Positions 17,768-25,816 of a stretch of DNA of 64,000 bases are shown piece after piece. A program made the position numbers and the translations under genes. The stretch is taken from assembly GCF_014269205.2 (NCBI RefSeq), contig NZ_JABWRY020000001.1:3534001-3598000 (forward strand), read 5' to 3'. The first letter of the stretch is position 1. Each line of letters opens with the position of its first letter. The notes below the pieces were generated by a model. The model was not told where the DNA came from, ran no database searches, and saw only the letters and a list, made by a program, of their open reading frames with translations. Origin of the DNA: Pseudomonas kermanshahensis (GTDB lineage: Bacteria > Pseudomonadota > Gammaproteobacteria > Pseudomonadales > Pseudomonadaceae).

Positions 17768-18823
17768 TCAGGCGCGGCGCTGGGCCAGCAGTTCATGGGC
17801 AGCCTGCAGGGGCCGTGGGTCGACCCAGTCGGCGATGCTGAAGTCGGCTTCGAGGAAGCCATGCAGGTAGAGAAAGTCCTTTTGCGTGCCCAGAAACGCC
17901 AGGCGCTGCTCGGACAGGTCCGGCGCCAAGGTGGTGTGAAACGCGCCGCGATAAGCATCGGCAACACCCTGGCTGCCGGCGCGGGTCTCGTCCTCGAGGA
18001 AGCTGTTGAGCGCATCGCGGTTGCCGGCCGCCCATTCGGCAGCGCGCAGGGTCTGGGCCAGGAAGCGCGCGACCAGCTCGAAGTGGTTGTCGAGCAGGCT
18101 CTGGTGCACGGTGATCGGCCTTGGCGTGCCGTTGTTGATTCGGTGGCGCGGGTCGGCTAGCAGGTCGAGATCGACGCCCACCACCAGGCCCAGGCGCCGC
18201 GCCGCATCGGCAGCGGCCGCGCCCTTGACGTAGACGGCATCGACCTCGCCGCGCGCCAGGTAATCCAGGCCCGACCACAGGCGCTGCAGGCCCAGCTGCG
18301 GGGTGGCGGCGCTGGCCTGGTCGAGCAGCGCCACTTCCACCAGTTGCACGTCGTCCAGGTGCAGGCCGGCCGAGGCCAGGGCGCCTTTATAGCCGTGCAG
18401 GCTCATGGCCCGGGCGATGCTACCGGGGCGGCTGTCAGCCCAGGCCGGCAGTGCCAGGCGCTTGCCGCGCAGGTCGGCGGCGTTGCGGATGCCTGAGTCC
18501 GGGCGGACCAGGATGGTCTGCCATTCCTCGATCCAGGTCAGGCCGATCAGCCGGCTCGGTGAGCCTGCTGCACGGGCGGCCAAGGCCGGCACGTTGCCGC
18601 CTTCGCGAAACAGCCCCGGGAGCTGGTGATCGTAGTGGTGATGGCCGAGCTGACGGGTTTCCTGCAGGGTCGAGACCGGCAGGCCGTCGGGGGCGAATTC
18701 TTCGTCCAGCCAACCCAGCTTGTAGGCGATGCCCGAAGCGGTGGGCACCGGGCAGCGGGTAAACCAGATGCGGTCCAGGGCAGTGGGGTCGTCGGTTTGC
18801 GTTGCGGCATTAGCGAGTGTCAT
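17768..18823 (-). CDS. DszB-like sulfinate desulfinase (binding-protein fold enzyme)
   Basis: 351-aa protein of the binding-protein fold without any signal peptide, so cytoplasmic. It matches DszB (2-hydroxybiphenyl-2-sulfinate desulfinase): the catalytic segment FTRCPVPTA carries Cys24 as in DszB SNCPVPNA, and His63 and Arg73 in HYDHQLPGLFREGGNVP lie at the same spacing (10 residues) as DszB His60 and Arg70. Further family marks: INNGTPRPITVHQSL near residue 230. First gene of the minus operon, 34 nt from its sigma54 promoter. DszB releases sulfite from an aryl sulfinate; the substrate here is unknown. A binding-only role cannot be excluded, but the triad argues for catalysis. Confidence 0.75.
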   Translation of the reverse strand: MTLANAATQTDDPTALDRIWFTRCPVPTASGIAYKLGWLDEEFAPDGLPVSTLQETRQLGHHHYDHQLPGLFREGGNVPALAARAAGSPSRLIGLTWIEEWQTILVRPDSGIRNAADLRGKRLALPAWADSRPGSIARAMSLHGYKGALASAGLHLDDVQLVEVALLDQASAATPQLGLQRLWSGLDYLARGEVDAVYVKGAAAADAARRLGLVVGVDLDLLADPRHRINNGTPRPITVHQSLLDNHFELVARFLAQTLRAAEWAAGNRDALNSFLEDETRAGSQGVADAYRGAFHTTLAPDLSEQRLAFLGTQKDFLYLHGFLEADFSIADWVDPRPLQAAHELLAQRRA

Positions 18824-18856
18824 GGGGTGGCTCCTTGGGCGTCGTGAAAGCGCTAT

Positions 18857-18872
18857 TGCAGCGTGCGTGCCA
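18857..18872 (-). promoter_or_regulatory. Sigma54 promoter (minus strand), TGGCACGCACGCTGCA
   Basis: Read on the minus strand, -24 GG and -12 GC are 10 nt apart and the -24 part is the full TGGCACG consensus. The -12 GC is about 34 nt before the ATG of the DszB-like gene at 18823. It should start the operon 18823-10389. Confidence 0.75.
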
Positions 18873-18982
18873 ACCGCTGGAGGCCTTTATTTACGGGGAC
18901 TTGAGTGTCATTTACAGGCGTTGGGTGCTGGGCACGGAGCAGGATTGCGGGCGGGGTGCTGCCAGATCAGCAGGCGAGCTGT

Positions 18983-18995
18983 TGCTGGGGCAGCA
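18983..18995. promoter_or_regulatory. Palindrome TGCTGGGGCAGCA (shared candidate activator site)
   Basis: TGCTG-N3-CAGCA with GGG in the middle, placed between two divergent sigma54 promoters (111 bp from the minus one, 42 bp from the plus one). A related pair of half-sites with a 6-nt spacer lies at 18957-18972 (TGCTG-N6-CAGCA). One site could drive both operons. Confidence 0.6.
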
Positions 18996-19036
18996 GGCGC
19001 GGCCCGAAGCCAAGCAACACGGGGCCTGGTGAGTCA

Positions 19037-19052
19037 TGGCAAAGAACTTGCT
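19037..19052 (+). promoter_or_regulatory. Sigma54 promoter, TGGCAAAGAACTTGCT
   Basis: -24 GG (19038-19039) and -12 GC (19050-19051) are 10 nt apart with a full TTGCT at -12. The ATG of the DszC-like gene is 150 nt downstream, an unusually long leader that contains a REP pair. Confidence 0.75.
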
Positions 19053-19079
19053 CAAGGCTATGGGACCGCGGTGCGGCCA

Positions 19080-19165
19080 TTCGCGGGCAAGCCCGCTCCC
19101 ACAGGACCTTCATTGCCCTTGAAACCGGCACTTCACCTGTAGGAGCGGGCTTGCCCGCGAAGCAG
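19080..19165. repeat. Inverted REP pair in the leader of the DszC-like gene
   Basis: Two REP cores in opposite orientation (TTCGCGGGCAAGCCCGCTCCC at 19080-19101 region and GGAGCGGGCTTGCCCGCGAAG at 19142-19162 region) around about 40 bp. Transcribed as part of the 5' leader of the gene at 19202 if the sigma54 promoter is right. Confidence 0.8.
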
Positions 19166-19201
19166 GCGCACTGGCCCTTGAAGACCCTTGCGAGACGACC
19201 C

Positions 19202-20434
19202 ATGAGCGCCATCGAACCCAGCCCTATCCACCGCCTGACCAGCGAAGCCGAAGCCATCGCCGCCGCCCGCGAGGTCGCCGCGCAAATCGCCGTGCTCGCC
19301 GCCGACCCCAGCAACAACGGCCAGCTGCCGCGCCGCCAGGCCGACCTGCTGTCCAGCAGCGGTCTCACCGCCATCGCCGTACCGGCCGAATTCGGCGGCC
19401 TTGGCGCTTCGGTGCAAACCATCGTCGAAACCGTGCGCCTGATCTCCACCGCAGACGGCGGTGTCGGCCAACTGCTGCAGATCCACAACGTGATGCTGCG
19501 CGGCATCTTCACCAGCTACGCCGACGACGTGCGCGACCGCCTGATCGCCGACGTATTGGCCGGCAAGCGTTTCGGCAATGCCTTGGCCGAGGTGGGCGGC
19601 AAGAACAAGTTCGCCCTGAAAACCCGGGTCGAGCGCCGCGCCGATGGCAAGCTGGTGCTCAATGGCAGCAAGTTCTACTCCACCGGCTCTTACCTGGCCG
19701 ACTGGATCTCGCTGACGGCCGCCAGCGAAGACGGCGGCGTCGGTGTGCTGCTGCACCGCGACACACCTGGGCTGACCCTGGTCGATGACTGGCAGGCCTT
19801 CGGCCAGCAGAACTCGGTGAGCGGCACGGTCAACTTCGACGAGATCGTGCTCGACGAGCGTTACCTGTCGCGGCGAACCGGCCCGATGAAGCGCACAGGG
19901 CTGACCTTCCCGCAGATTCTTCATGCCGCCATCGACACCGGTATCGCCGCCGGCGCGCTGCAGGCAGGCGTCGACTACCTGCGCGAGCATGCCCGGGCCT
20001 GGGTGGAAAGTGGCGTGGACCGCGCCAGTGACGAGCCGCACGTGATTCGCCAGATTGGCGAGTACGCCGTGGCGCTGCGCGGTGCCGAGTCGGTACTGCG
20101 CGATGCCGCACGGGTGTTCGACGCGCATGAGCGCGACCCGGAGGACAAAGCCCTGCAGGATGAACTGATTCTCTCGGTGGCCACTGCCCGCGCCCACTCC
20201 GATGCGGCGTCACTGAAGATCTCCAGCGACCTGTTTTCCCTGCTCGGGGCCAGTGCCTCGTTGAGCAAGTGGAACCTCGACCGCTTCTGGCGCAACGCCC
20301 GGGTGCATACCACCCATGACCCCATTCGCTGGCGGCTGCACAACGTCGGCAACTACTACCTCAATGGCGCCGACCCAGGGGAGTACACCGCCGTGCTCAA
20401 TGCCAAGGAAACCCAGGGCGCAACGCGCCGTTGA
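19202..20434 (+). CDS. DszC/SfnB-like flavin monooxygenase (acyl-CoA dehydrogenase fold)
   Basis: 410-aa protein with acyl-CoA-dehydrogenase fold, but with the marks of the flavin-dependent S-monooxygenase DszC: His95 in LLQIHNV (DszC His92), Ser160 in FYSTGS (DszC Ser163), and the C-terminal DRFWRNARVHTTHDP with His369 and His372 (DszC His388 and His391 in RTHSLHDP). It lacks the catalytic Glu context of a true dehydrogenase. DszC oxidises a thioether to sulfoxide and sulfone with FMNH2 and O2; here the substrate is unknown. The ATG at 19202 begins the family-like N-terminus; earlier in-frame sequence is REP DNA. First gene of an operon with the ABC exporter pair. Confidence 0.82.
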   Translation: MSAIEPSPIHRLTSEAEAIAAAREVAAQIAVLAADPSNNGQLPRRQADLLSSSGLTAIAVPAEFGGLGASVQTIVETVRLISTADGGVGQLLQIHNVMLRGIFTSYADDVRDRLIADVLAGKRFGNALAEVGGKNKFALKTRVERRADGKLVLNGSKFYSTGSYLADWISLTAASEDGGVGVLLHRDTPGLTLVDDWQAFGQQNSVSGTVNFDEIVLDERYLSRRTGPMKRTGLTFPQILHAAIDTGIAAGALQAGVDYLREHARAWVESGVDRASDEPHVIRQIGEYAVALRGAESVLRDAARVFDAHERDPEDKALQDELILSVATARAHSDAASLKISSDLFSLLGASASLSKWNLDRFWRNARVHTTHDPIRWRLHNVGNYYLNGADPGEYTAVLNAKETQGATRR

Positions 20435-20444
20435 ACCTAACCCT

Positions 20445-20551
20445 GGGGGCCGCTGCGCGGCCCATCGCAGGCAAGCCAGCGCCCACACACCAAGCCACGC
20501 CACCGTCACTGTGGGAGCTGGCTTGCCTGCGATGGGCTGCGTAGCAGCCCC
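20445..20551. repeat. Long imperfect inverted REP pair
   Basis: GGGGGCCGCTGCGCGGCCCATCG... and its inverse ...CGATGGGCTGCGTAGCAGCCCC flank about 30 bp in the 133-bp gap between the DszC-like gene and the exporter. It may uncouple exporter level from the first gene. Confidence 0.8.
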
Positions 20552-20567
20552 AGTACCGAGCCTCTAC

Positions 20568-22343
20568 ATGAACCACCCTCTTCTTCGCGCCCTGGCCATC
20601 TACCGTGAAATGCCCTGGCGCTTCGGCCTCGTGACCGCCTTGTACATCGCCGGCAACCTTGGCCTGGTCTGGCAGCAATGGCTGATCGGCCACGCGGTCG
20701 ACGATGTCAGCGCTGGCCGCGCTGTGGTACGCCTGCCCGACGGCAGCCTGGATGCCGCCGTGGCCTGGCACTGGCTGTGGCTGCTGCTGGCCATCGCCCT
20801 GGGCCGTGGTGTGCTGCAATACGCCGCCGCGGTGCTGTCGCTGGTGCTTAGCCAGGCGCTGCTGACGCGCCTGCGCGAGCGCATCCTCACGCAGGTCCAG
20901 CGCCTGCACCTGGGCTACCACTGGCGCCACGGCATGGGTGAACTGGTGACCCGCACCACCCGCGACGCCGACAAGGTACGCGATGCGCTGATCACCTTCT
21001 GGCGACAGATCATCGAAACCCCCTTGGTGGTAATGGCCGCCGTGGGGCTGCTGAGCTGGTATGACCCACTGCTCGGCCTGGTGCCGCTGCTGTTGACCGG
21101 GGCCGGGCTGTGGCTGTTCGTCGTGCAGACCGATCGCCTGGTCACGCTCGATCGCGCCGTGGGCGCTGCCTACGACCAGGTCAGCCAGGACCTGGCAGAA
21201 GGCATCGGTGGCGTGCGCGTGATCAAGGCGTTCGGCCTGGAGGGCCAGCGCATCGAGCGGTTCGCCCACCAGGTTGGCGTGTTCACCGGCCACGCGCGCG
21301 CGGCCCTGGCCTATGCCAGCTCACGCATCCCGCTGCCACAGGCGGTGGTAGCGCTGGGGCATGTGTGGATCCTGGTGTACGGCGCCCACCGCGTGGCGGC
21401 GGGCGCGCTGGGCATCGGCGAGCTGGTCACTTCGCTGCTGGTGGCCACCACGCTGGTGTTCCGTATCGAAGGCATCGGCCGGGTCATGCAGACCTTCGCC
21501 GATGCCCGCGCCAGCGCCGAGCGCATCTGGCAACTGCTGGACGAGCAACCGGCGATCCTTGGCGGCCAGGCCACCCTGCCCCCTGGGCCATTGGGCCTGA
21601 AACTGGCCCAGGTGCGCGTCAGCGCCCCTACGGGCGAGCGCGCCATCCTGCAGGACTGCTCGCTGACCCTGCAGCCCGGCGAGGTGGTGGCACTGGTCGG
21701 CGCCACGGGCACCGGCAAGAGCCTGCTGGCCAGCCTGCTGCCGCGCCTGGCCGACGTGCAAGGCGGCGCCGTGCTGGTCGGCAGTGACGCAATGGGCTGG
21801 CAGGATGTGCGCGCGCTCGACCTGGCCGACCTGCGCCGACGCGTCCAGGTGTTGCCGCAAGAAAGCTTCCTGTTCTCTGACAGCCTGGCGGCCAACCTGC
21901 GCCTGGCGGCAGCCGATGCCAGCGCCGCTGAGTTGCGCGAAGGGCTGCGCCTGGCGGCGGCAGACGATGTACTCGAACGCTTGCCCCATGGCCTCGACAC
22001 GCCGTTGGGCGACCGTGGCGTGACCCTCTCCGGCGGCCAGCGCCAACGCCTGTGCCTTGCCCGCGCACTGCTCGGCGCGCCGGACATCCTGTGCCTGGAC
22101 GACGCCACCAGCGCCCTGGATGCCCTGGGTGAGCGCCAGGTGCTGCACAACATCCGCCGCCTGCGCGGTGACACGGGCCAGGGGCCGACCTTGCTGCTGA
22201 TCACCAGCCGCCTTTCGACCCTGCTGTTGGCCGACCGGGTACTGATGCTGGAGAACGGCCGCATCAGCGCCAGTGGCACCCATGCCGAGCTGAGCGCGAA
22301 CAATGCCCACTACCGCGACCTGCTGGGGATCGACCATGAGTAA
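20568..22343 (+). CDS. ABC exporter half-transporter, degenerate-site subunit
   Basis: 591-aa type I ABC exporter: six-helix membrane domain (residues about 1-310) then a nucleotide-binding domain. Walker A is GATGTGKS (about 380), the signature LSGGQRQR (about 487) is normal, but Walker B reads LCLDDATSALD with Asp in place of the catalytic Glu, and the switch-loop His is Ser (TSRLST). These are marks of the degenerate partner in heterodimeric exporters (TM287/288, LmrCD, MdlAB). The ATG at 20568 is followed at once by the family N-terminus. It overlaps the next gene by 8 nt. It may expel a desulfurised product or a drug-like sulfur compound (inference from the operon). Confidence 0.88.
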   Translation: MNHPLLRALAIYREMPWRFGLVTALYIAGNLGLVWQQWLIGHAVDDVSAGRAVVRLPDGSLDAAVAWHWLWLLLAIALGRGVLQYAAAVLSLVLSQALLTRLRERILTQVQRLHLGYHWRHGMGELVTRTTRDADKVRDALITFWRQIIETPLVVMAAVGLLSWYDPLLGLVPLLLTGAGLWLFVVQTDRLVTLDRAVGAAYDQVSQDLAEGIGGVRVIKAFGLEGQRIERFAHQVGVFTGHARAALAYASSRIPLPQAVVALGHVWILVYGAHRVAAGALGIGELVTSLLVATTLVFRIEGIGRVMQTFADARASAERIWQLLDEQPAILGGQATLPPGPLGLKLAQVRVSAPTGERAILQDCSLTLQPGEVVALVGATGTGKSLLASLLPRLADVQGGAVLVGSDAMGWQDVRALDLADLRRRVQVLPQESFLFSDSLAANLRLAAADASAAELREGLRLAAADDVLERLPHGLDTPLGDRGVTLSGGQRQRLCLARALLGAPDILCLDDATSALDALGERQVLHNIRRLRGDTGQGPTLLLITSRLSTLLLADRVLMLENGRISASGTHAELSANNAHYRDLLGIDHE

Positions 22344-24195
22344 TGCACCCAACAACGCCCCCAGCGATATCGAGATCGAGCAGCACCTGGCGCGCCAGGC
22401 CCTGGACCGTGGCATGTTCCACCGCCTGTTGCCGCTGCTGCGGCCCATTCGCCGGCAAATCCTGGCGGTGATCGGCATCGAACTGCTGCTGGTGTTCACC
22501 GTGTTCCTGCGGCCCTGGTTCGTCCGCGAGCTGCTCGACAAGGGGTTGGTGGCCAGCGCCGATCACTGGTTGCTGGACGAACGCCTGGTGCTGTGGCTCG
22601 GCCTGGGCCTGGCGGCCAGCTGGCTGGGGCGCTTCCTGCTGGCAGGCGTGTCGCAGTTCATTGCTGGGCGGGCGGCGATCCGCGTGCTCAACGACCTGCG
22701 GGTGAAGGTGTTTGCCCACGTGCAGGCGCTGTCGGTGAGCTACTTCGACCAGACCCGCGCCGGGCGCATCATTTCTCGCGTTGACCGTGATGTCGATGCG
22801 CTCGAACCGTTGTTGGTGCAAGGCCCGCCAGAACTGCTCGGCGCCCTGCTGCGCTGCGGCCTGGCGGCGGTGATGCTGTGGCGCATCGAGCCGAGCTTCT
22901 TCTACAGCCTGGCCGCCACGGTGCCACTGCTGGCGTTGGCCACCTGGCGCTTCAAACGGGTGTCGCAACGCAACTGGGCCAAGGTCGCCGAACAGCGCAG
23001 CCGCTTCACCGCGCACCTGGTCGAGAGCGTCAGCGGCGTGCGCTTGATTCAGCAATGTGGCCAGGAACAAAAAAACCAGACGCGCTACCGGCGCCTGCTC
23101 GAGGACTTCAATCAGGCCCTGATCCGCGGCAGCCTGCGCGCCGGCTGGTTCGCGCCGTTCACGGCACTGCTGAGCACGGCAGGCATGGCCGTATTGCTGC
23201 TGGTAGGCGCCCACGGCCTGGCCGAAGGCAAGGTCACTGTCGGCCAGGTGGCCGAGAGCCTGTTCTACGTGTTCCTGTTCCTGGGGCCACTGCAAGAGCT
23301 GTCGGACCTGTTCGAGCGCTATGCCACCGGCAGTGCGTCGGCGCAGCGGATCTTCCTGCTGCTCGACACCCGCCCACAGGTACTCGACCCGCAATCACAC
23401 CGCCCGCTGGCCAGGGCACGCGGCCAGGTGGACTTCGAACAGGTAGGCTTCGCCTACACCCCAAACGGCCCGCGCCCGGTGATCGATGGCCTCGACCTGC
23501 ACATCCGCGCCGGTGAAGTGTTGGCCATCGTCGGCCCGTCCGGGCATGGCAAAAGTACCTTGGTGCAGTTGCTGACGCGTTTCTACGAAGTGCAACGCGG
23601 CGCCGTGAAACTGGACGGCATCGACCTGCGCGAACTGGCCCAGCATGACCTGCGGCGCAACGTCGGCGTGGTGCTGCAGGACAACGTGCTGTTCAGCGGC
23701 AGCATCCTCGACAACCTGCGCCTGGCAGCACCTGGTGCCGACGATGCACGCCTGGTGGCAGCCGCCCGCGAACTGGGTGCAGACGAAGTGCTCGAACGCC
23801 TGCCGCAGCGCTACCACACCGAAGTCGGGCCCCTGGGCGCGCACCTGAGCCATGGCCAACGGCAACTGGTGTGCCTGGTGCGCGCCTACCTGGCCGACCC
23901 GGCGGTACTGGTGCTAGACGAGGCCACCTCGGCGGTGGATGTGCACACCGAGCGGCGTATCCAGCAGGCCTTGCGGCGGCTTTGCCAAGGGCGCACGGCG
24001 ATCATCATCGCCCACCGCCTGGCGACCATCCGCGATGCCGACCGCATCGCCGTGGTCCGCCATGGGCAGGTGGTGGAGCAAGGGGCGCATGCCGAGCTGA
24101 TTGAGCGTGGGGGGGCTTATGCGGCGTTGTATGAGGCGTACTTGCGCAGTGCCGGGGAGGTTGTGGCCGAGAGGGGCGAGTCGTGCCAGGTGTAA
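22336..24195 (+). CDS. ABC exporter half-transporter, partner subunit
   Basis: 619-aa type I ABC exporter with a ~40-residue N-terminal extension, six-helix domain and nucleotide-binding domain. Walker A GPSGHGKST (about 399), normal Walker B LVLDEATSAVD with Glu, and normal switch His (AHRLATI), but the signature is LSHGQRQL instead of LSGGQ (about 504). With the 20568 partner this gives one consensus site (this Walker A/B with the partner's LSGGQ) and one degenerate site. Translation is probably coupled through the 8-nt overlap. Last gene of the DszC-like operon. Confidence 0.9.
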   Translation: MSNAPNNAPSDIEIEQHLARQALDRGMFHRLLPLLRPIRRQILAVIGIELLLVFTVFLRPWFVRELLDKGLVASADHWLLDERLVLWLGLGLAASWLGRFLLAGVSQFIAGRAAIRVLNDLRVKVFAHVQALSVSYFDQTRAGRIISRVDRDVDALEPLLVQGPPELLGALLRCGLAAVMLWRIEPSFFYSLAATVPLLALATWRFKRVSQRNWAKVAEQRSRFTAHLVESVSGVRLIQQCGQEQKNQTRYRRLLEDFNQALIRGSLRAGWFAPFTALLSTAGMAVLLLVGAHGLAEGKVTVGQVAESLFYVFLFLGPLQELSDLFERYATGSASAQRIFLLLDTRPQVLDPQSHRPLARARGQVDFEQVGFAYTPNGPRPVIDGLDLHIRAGEVLAIVGPSGHGKSTLVQLLTRFYEVQRGAVKLDGIDLRELAQHDLRRNVGVVLQDNVLFSGSILDNLRLAAPGADDARLVAAARELGADEVLERLPQRYHTEVGPLGAHLSHGQRQLVCLVRAYLADPAVLVLDEATSAVDVHTERRIQQALRRLCQGRTAIIIAHRLATIRDADRIAVVRHGQVVEQGAHAELIERGGAYAALYEAYLRSAGEVVAERGESCQV

Positions 24196-24210
24196 GGTTT
24201 GGGAGGTGCA

Positions 24211-24453
24211 GCGCCTGGGAGATCGAGCGCCGCCCGCGCGGCGCATCGCGAGCAACGCTCGCTCCTACGTTTGTTTTCGGCCAATAACGCCTGTGACAGG
24301 CGCGCGCGAACGCCTTGTTTGTTCGACGCAGTACCGAGCCATTAGCCAAGGCGGTCGCGCGCGTTTGCCCCAGGAATGATTGGCCCGAAACAAACGTAGG
24401 AGCGAGCGTTGCTCGCGATGCGCCGCGCGGGCGGCGCTCGATCTCCCAGGCAC
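24211..24453. repeat. MITE-like element, copy 2 (inverted relative to copy 1)
   Basis: Same ~66-bp terminal inverted repeats as 10124-10366, and a core that is the reverse complement of the first core apart from the central ~20 bp. It lies 15 bp after the exporter stop and upstream of the palindrome and sigma54 promoter of the next operon. Confidence 0.85.
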
Positions 24454-24490
24454 CGCAAAACTCAAGCCCTGCCCCCCGCAGCCCCCATGC

Positions 24491-24532
24491 TGCTCTCCCA
24501 GCATCCACTGCTTCCCGGTTGCTGCCACAGCA
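24491..24532. promoter_or_regulatory. Palindrome TGCTGCCACAGCA plus a weaker copy
   Basis: Perfect TGCTG-N3-CAGCA at 24520-24532, and a one-mismatch copy TGCTCTCCCAGCA at 24491-24503, 17 bp further upstream. The main site ends 57 bp before the -24 element. Two sites in tandem fit an oligomeric sigma54 activator. Confidence 0.6.
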
Positions 24533-24589
24533 GCACCCCACCCATCTCCTGCACCGCAAGCCCCCGCCGCACAAGCCCAACGCCACGCA

Positions 24590-24605
24590 TGGCACAGCCG
24601 TTGCA
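24590..24605 (+). promoter_or_regulatory. Sigma54 promoter, TGGCACAGCCGTTGCA
   Basis: Near-perfect sigma54 element: TGGCAC at -24 and TTGCA at -12, GG and GC 10 nt apart. The -12 GC is 42 nt before the ATG at 24647. Confidence 0.8.
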
Positions 24606-24646
24606 CCACCCTCCCCATCCGCACAACCTCCCCTTCAGGAGCCCCC

Positions 24647-25798
24647 ATGACCACCGAATTTTTCTGGCGCCTGCCCTTGGGCACCGATGGCCCGCAGTTG
24701 TCCACCGACCGCCACAACCGTGGCAACCCGCAGCACCGCCCCGGCAACATCGCCCCCGGTCGCCTGCCCAACGGCGAAAGCGACGGCTTTACCTACATCG
24801 ACTACATCGCCCAGGTGGCCAAGGCCGCCGAGCTGGCAGGTTTCGAGGGTGCCTTGCTGCCCACCGGCCCCGAGCCGTGGATCGCTGCTGCAGCGCTGGC
24901 CCGCGAAACCCGCCGCATACGCTTTCTGATCGCGTTCCAGGCCACCTGGACCTTGCCCGCCTATGCGGCACAGCAGGCTGCGATCCTGCAAAACCTCAGC
25001 GGTGGCAGGCTGGACTGGAACATCATCACCGGCGGCAACCCGGCCAGCCAGCGGGCCAACGGCGACTTCCTCGAACATGACCTGCGCTACAAGCGCACCG
25101 GTGAGTTCCTCGACGTGATCCAGGGCCTATGGGCACAGGACAAATTTTCCTACGACGGCGACATCTATCGCCTGGAAAACGGCAGCCTGCCACCCGGCCT
25201 GCAGCACGAGCGCAAACCGGGCGTGTACTTCTCCGGGTTTTCCGATGCAGCGCTGGACGTGGCGGCGCGCCACGCCGATGTGTACCTCAACTGGGCCGAG
25301 CCGATCGACACGCTCAAACCGCACATCGAGCGGGTCAGGGAACTGGCCGACAAACAAGGGCGCACCGTGCGCTTCGGCCTGCGCGTCGACCTGTTCGCCC
25401 GTGAGACCGAGGAACAGGCGTGGCGGGAATTGCGCCAGCAGTTCGAGCGCCTGGAAGGCAAGGCCAGCGCCTCGGCCAAGGGCTTCGTGACCGGCTCCGA
25501 CTCGGTCGGCGGCGCTCGCCAGGCGGCCTATCACCAAGGCTTGCAAGGCTTCGACGAACTGATCCTGGCGCGCAACCTGTGGGCCGGCTTCGCCAAGGCC
25601 AAGCCCGGCCCGACCGTGGGCCTGGTGGGCAGCCACCAGAACATCGCCGAGCGCCTGGCCGAATACCGTGATGCGGGTTTCAGCACGTTCATTCTGGCCA
25701 GCAACCCGCACCTGGAAGAAGCCTTGCGCATCGGCCAGGAAGTGCTGCCCCTGGTGCAACAGGCTGCCGCCACCACCCCCTTCAAGGCCAGCGCCTGA
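24647..25798 (+). CDS. SsuD/DszA-type flavin monooxygenase
   Basis: 383-aa LLM-family monooxygenase. Marks: FFWRLPLGTDGPQ at the start, an SsuD-like insertion (RHNRGNPQHRPGNI), FLIAFQATWTLPAYAAQQAA, GRLDWNIITGGNP, DLRYKRTGEFLDVIQGLW, and the C-terminal FSTFILASNPHLEEALRIGQEVLP. Closest in the window to the 3406 protein. The ATG has AGGAG 6 nt upstream and follows the sigma54 promoter by 42 nt; the longer open frame upstream runs through the repeat. In operon with two DszB-like genes, so a plausible scheme is monooxygenase making a sulfinate that the desulfinase cleaves (as DszA then DszB). Confidence 0.88.
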   Translation: MTTEFFWRLPLGTDGPQLSTDRHNRGNPQHRPGNIAPGRLPNGESDGFTYIDYIAQVAKAAELAGFEGALLPTGPEPWIAAAALARETRRIRFLIAFQATWTLPAYAAQQAAILQNLSGGRLDWNIITGGNPASQRANGDFLEHDLRYKRTGEFLDVIQGLWAQDKFSYDGDIYRLENGSLPPGLQHERKPGVYFSGFSDAALDVAARHADVYLNWAEPIDTLKPHIERVRELADKQGRTVRFGLRVDLFARETEEQAWRELRQQFERLEGKASASAKGFVTGSDSVGGARQAAYHQGLQGFDELILARNLWAGFAKAKPGPTVGLVGSHQNIAERLAEYRDAGFSTFILASNPHLEEALRIGQEVLPLVQQAAATTPFKASA

Positions 25799-25816
25799 AC
25801 CCGACGGAGCCGGAAC

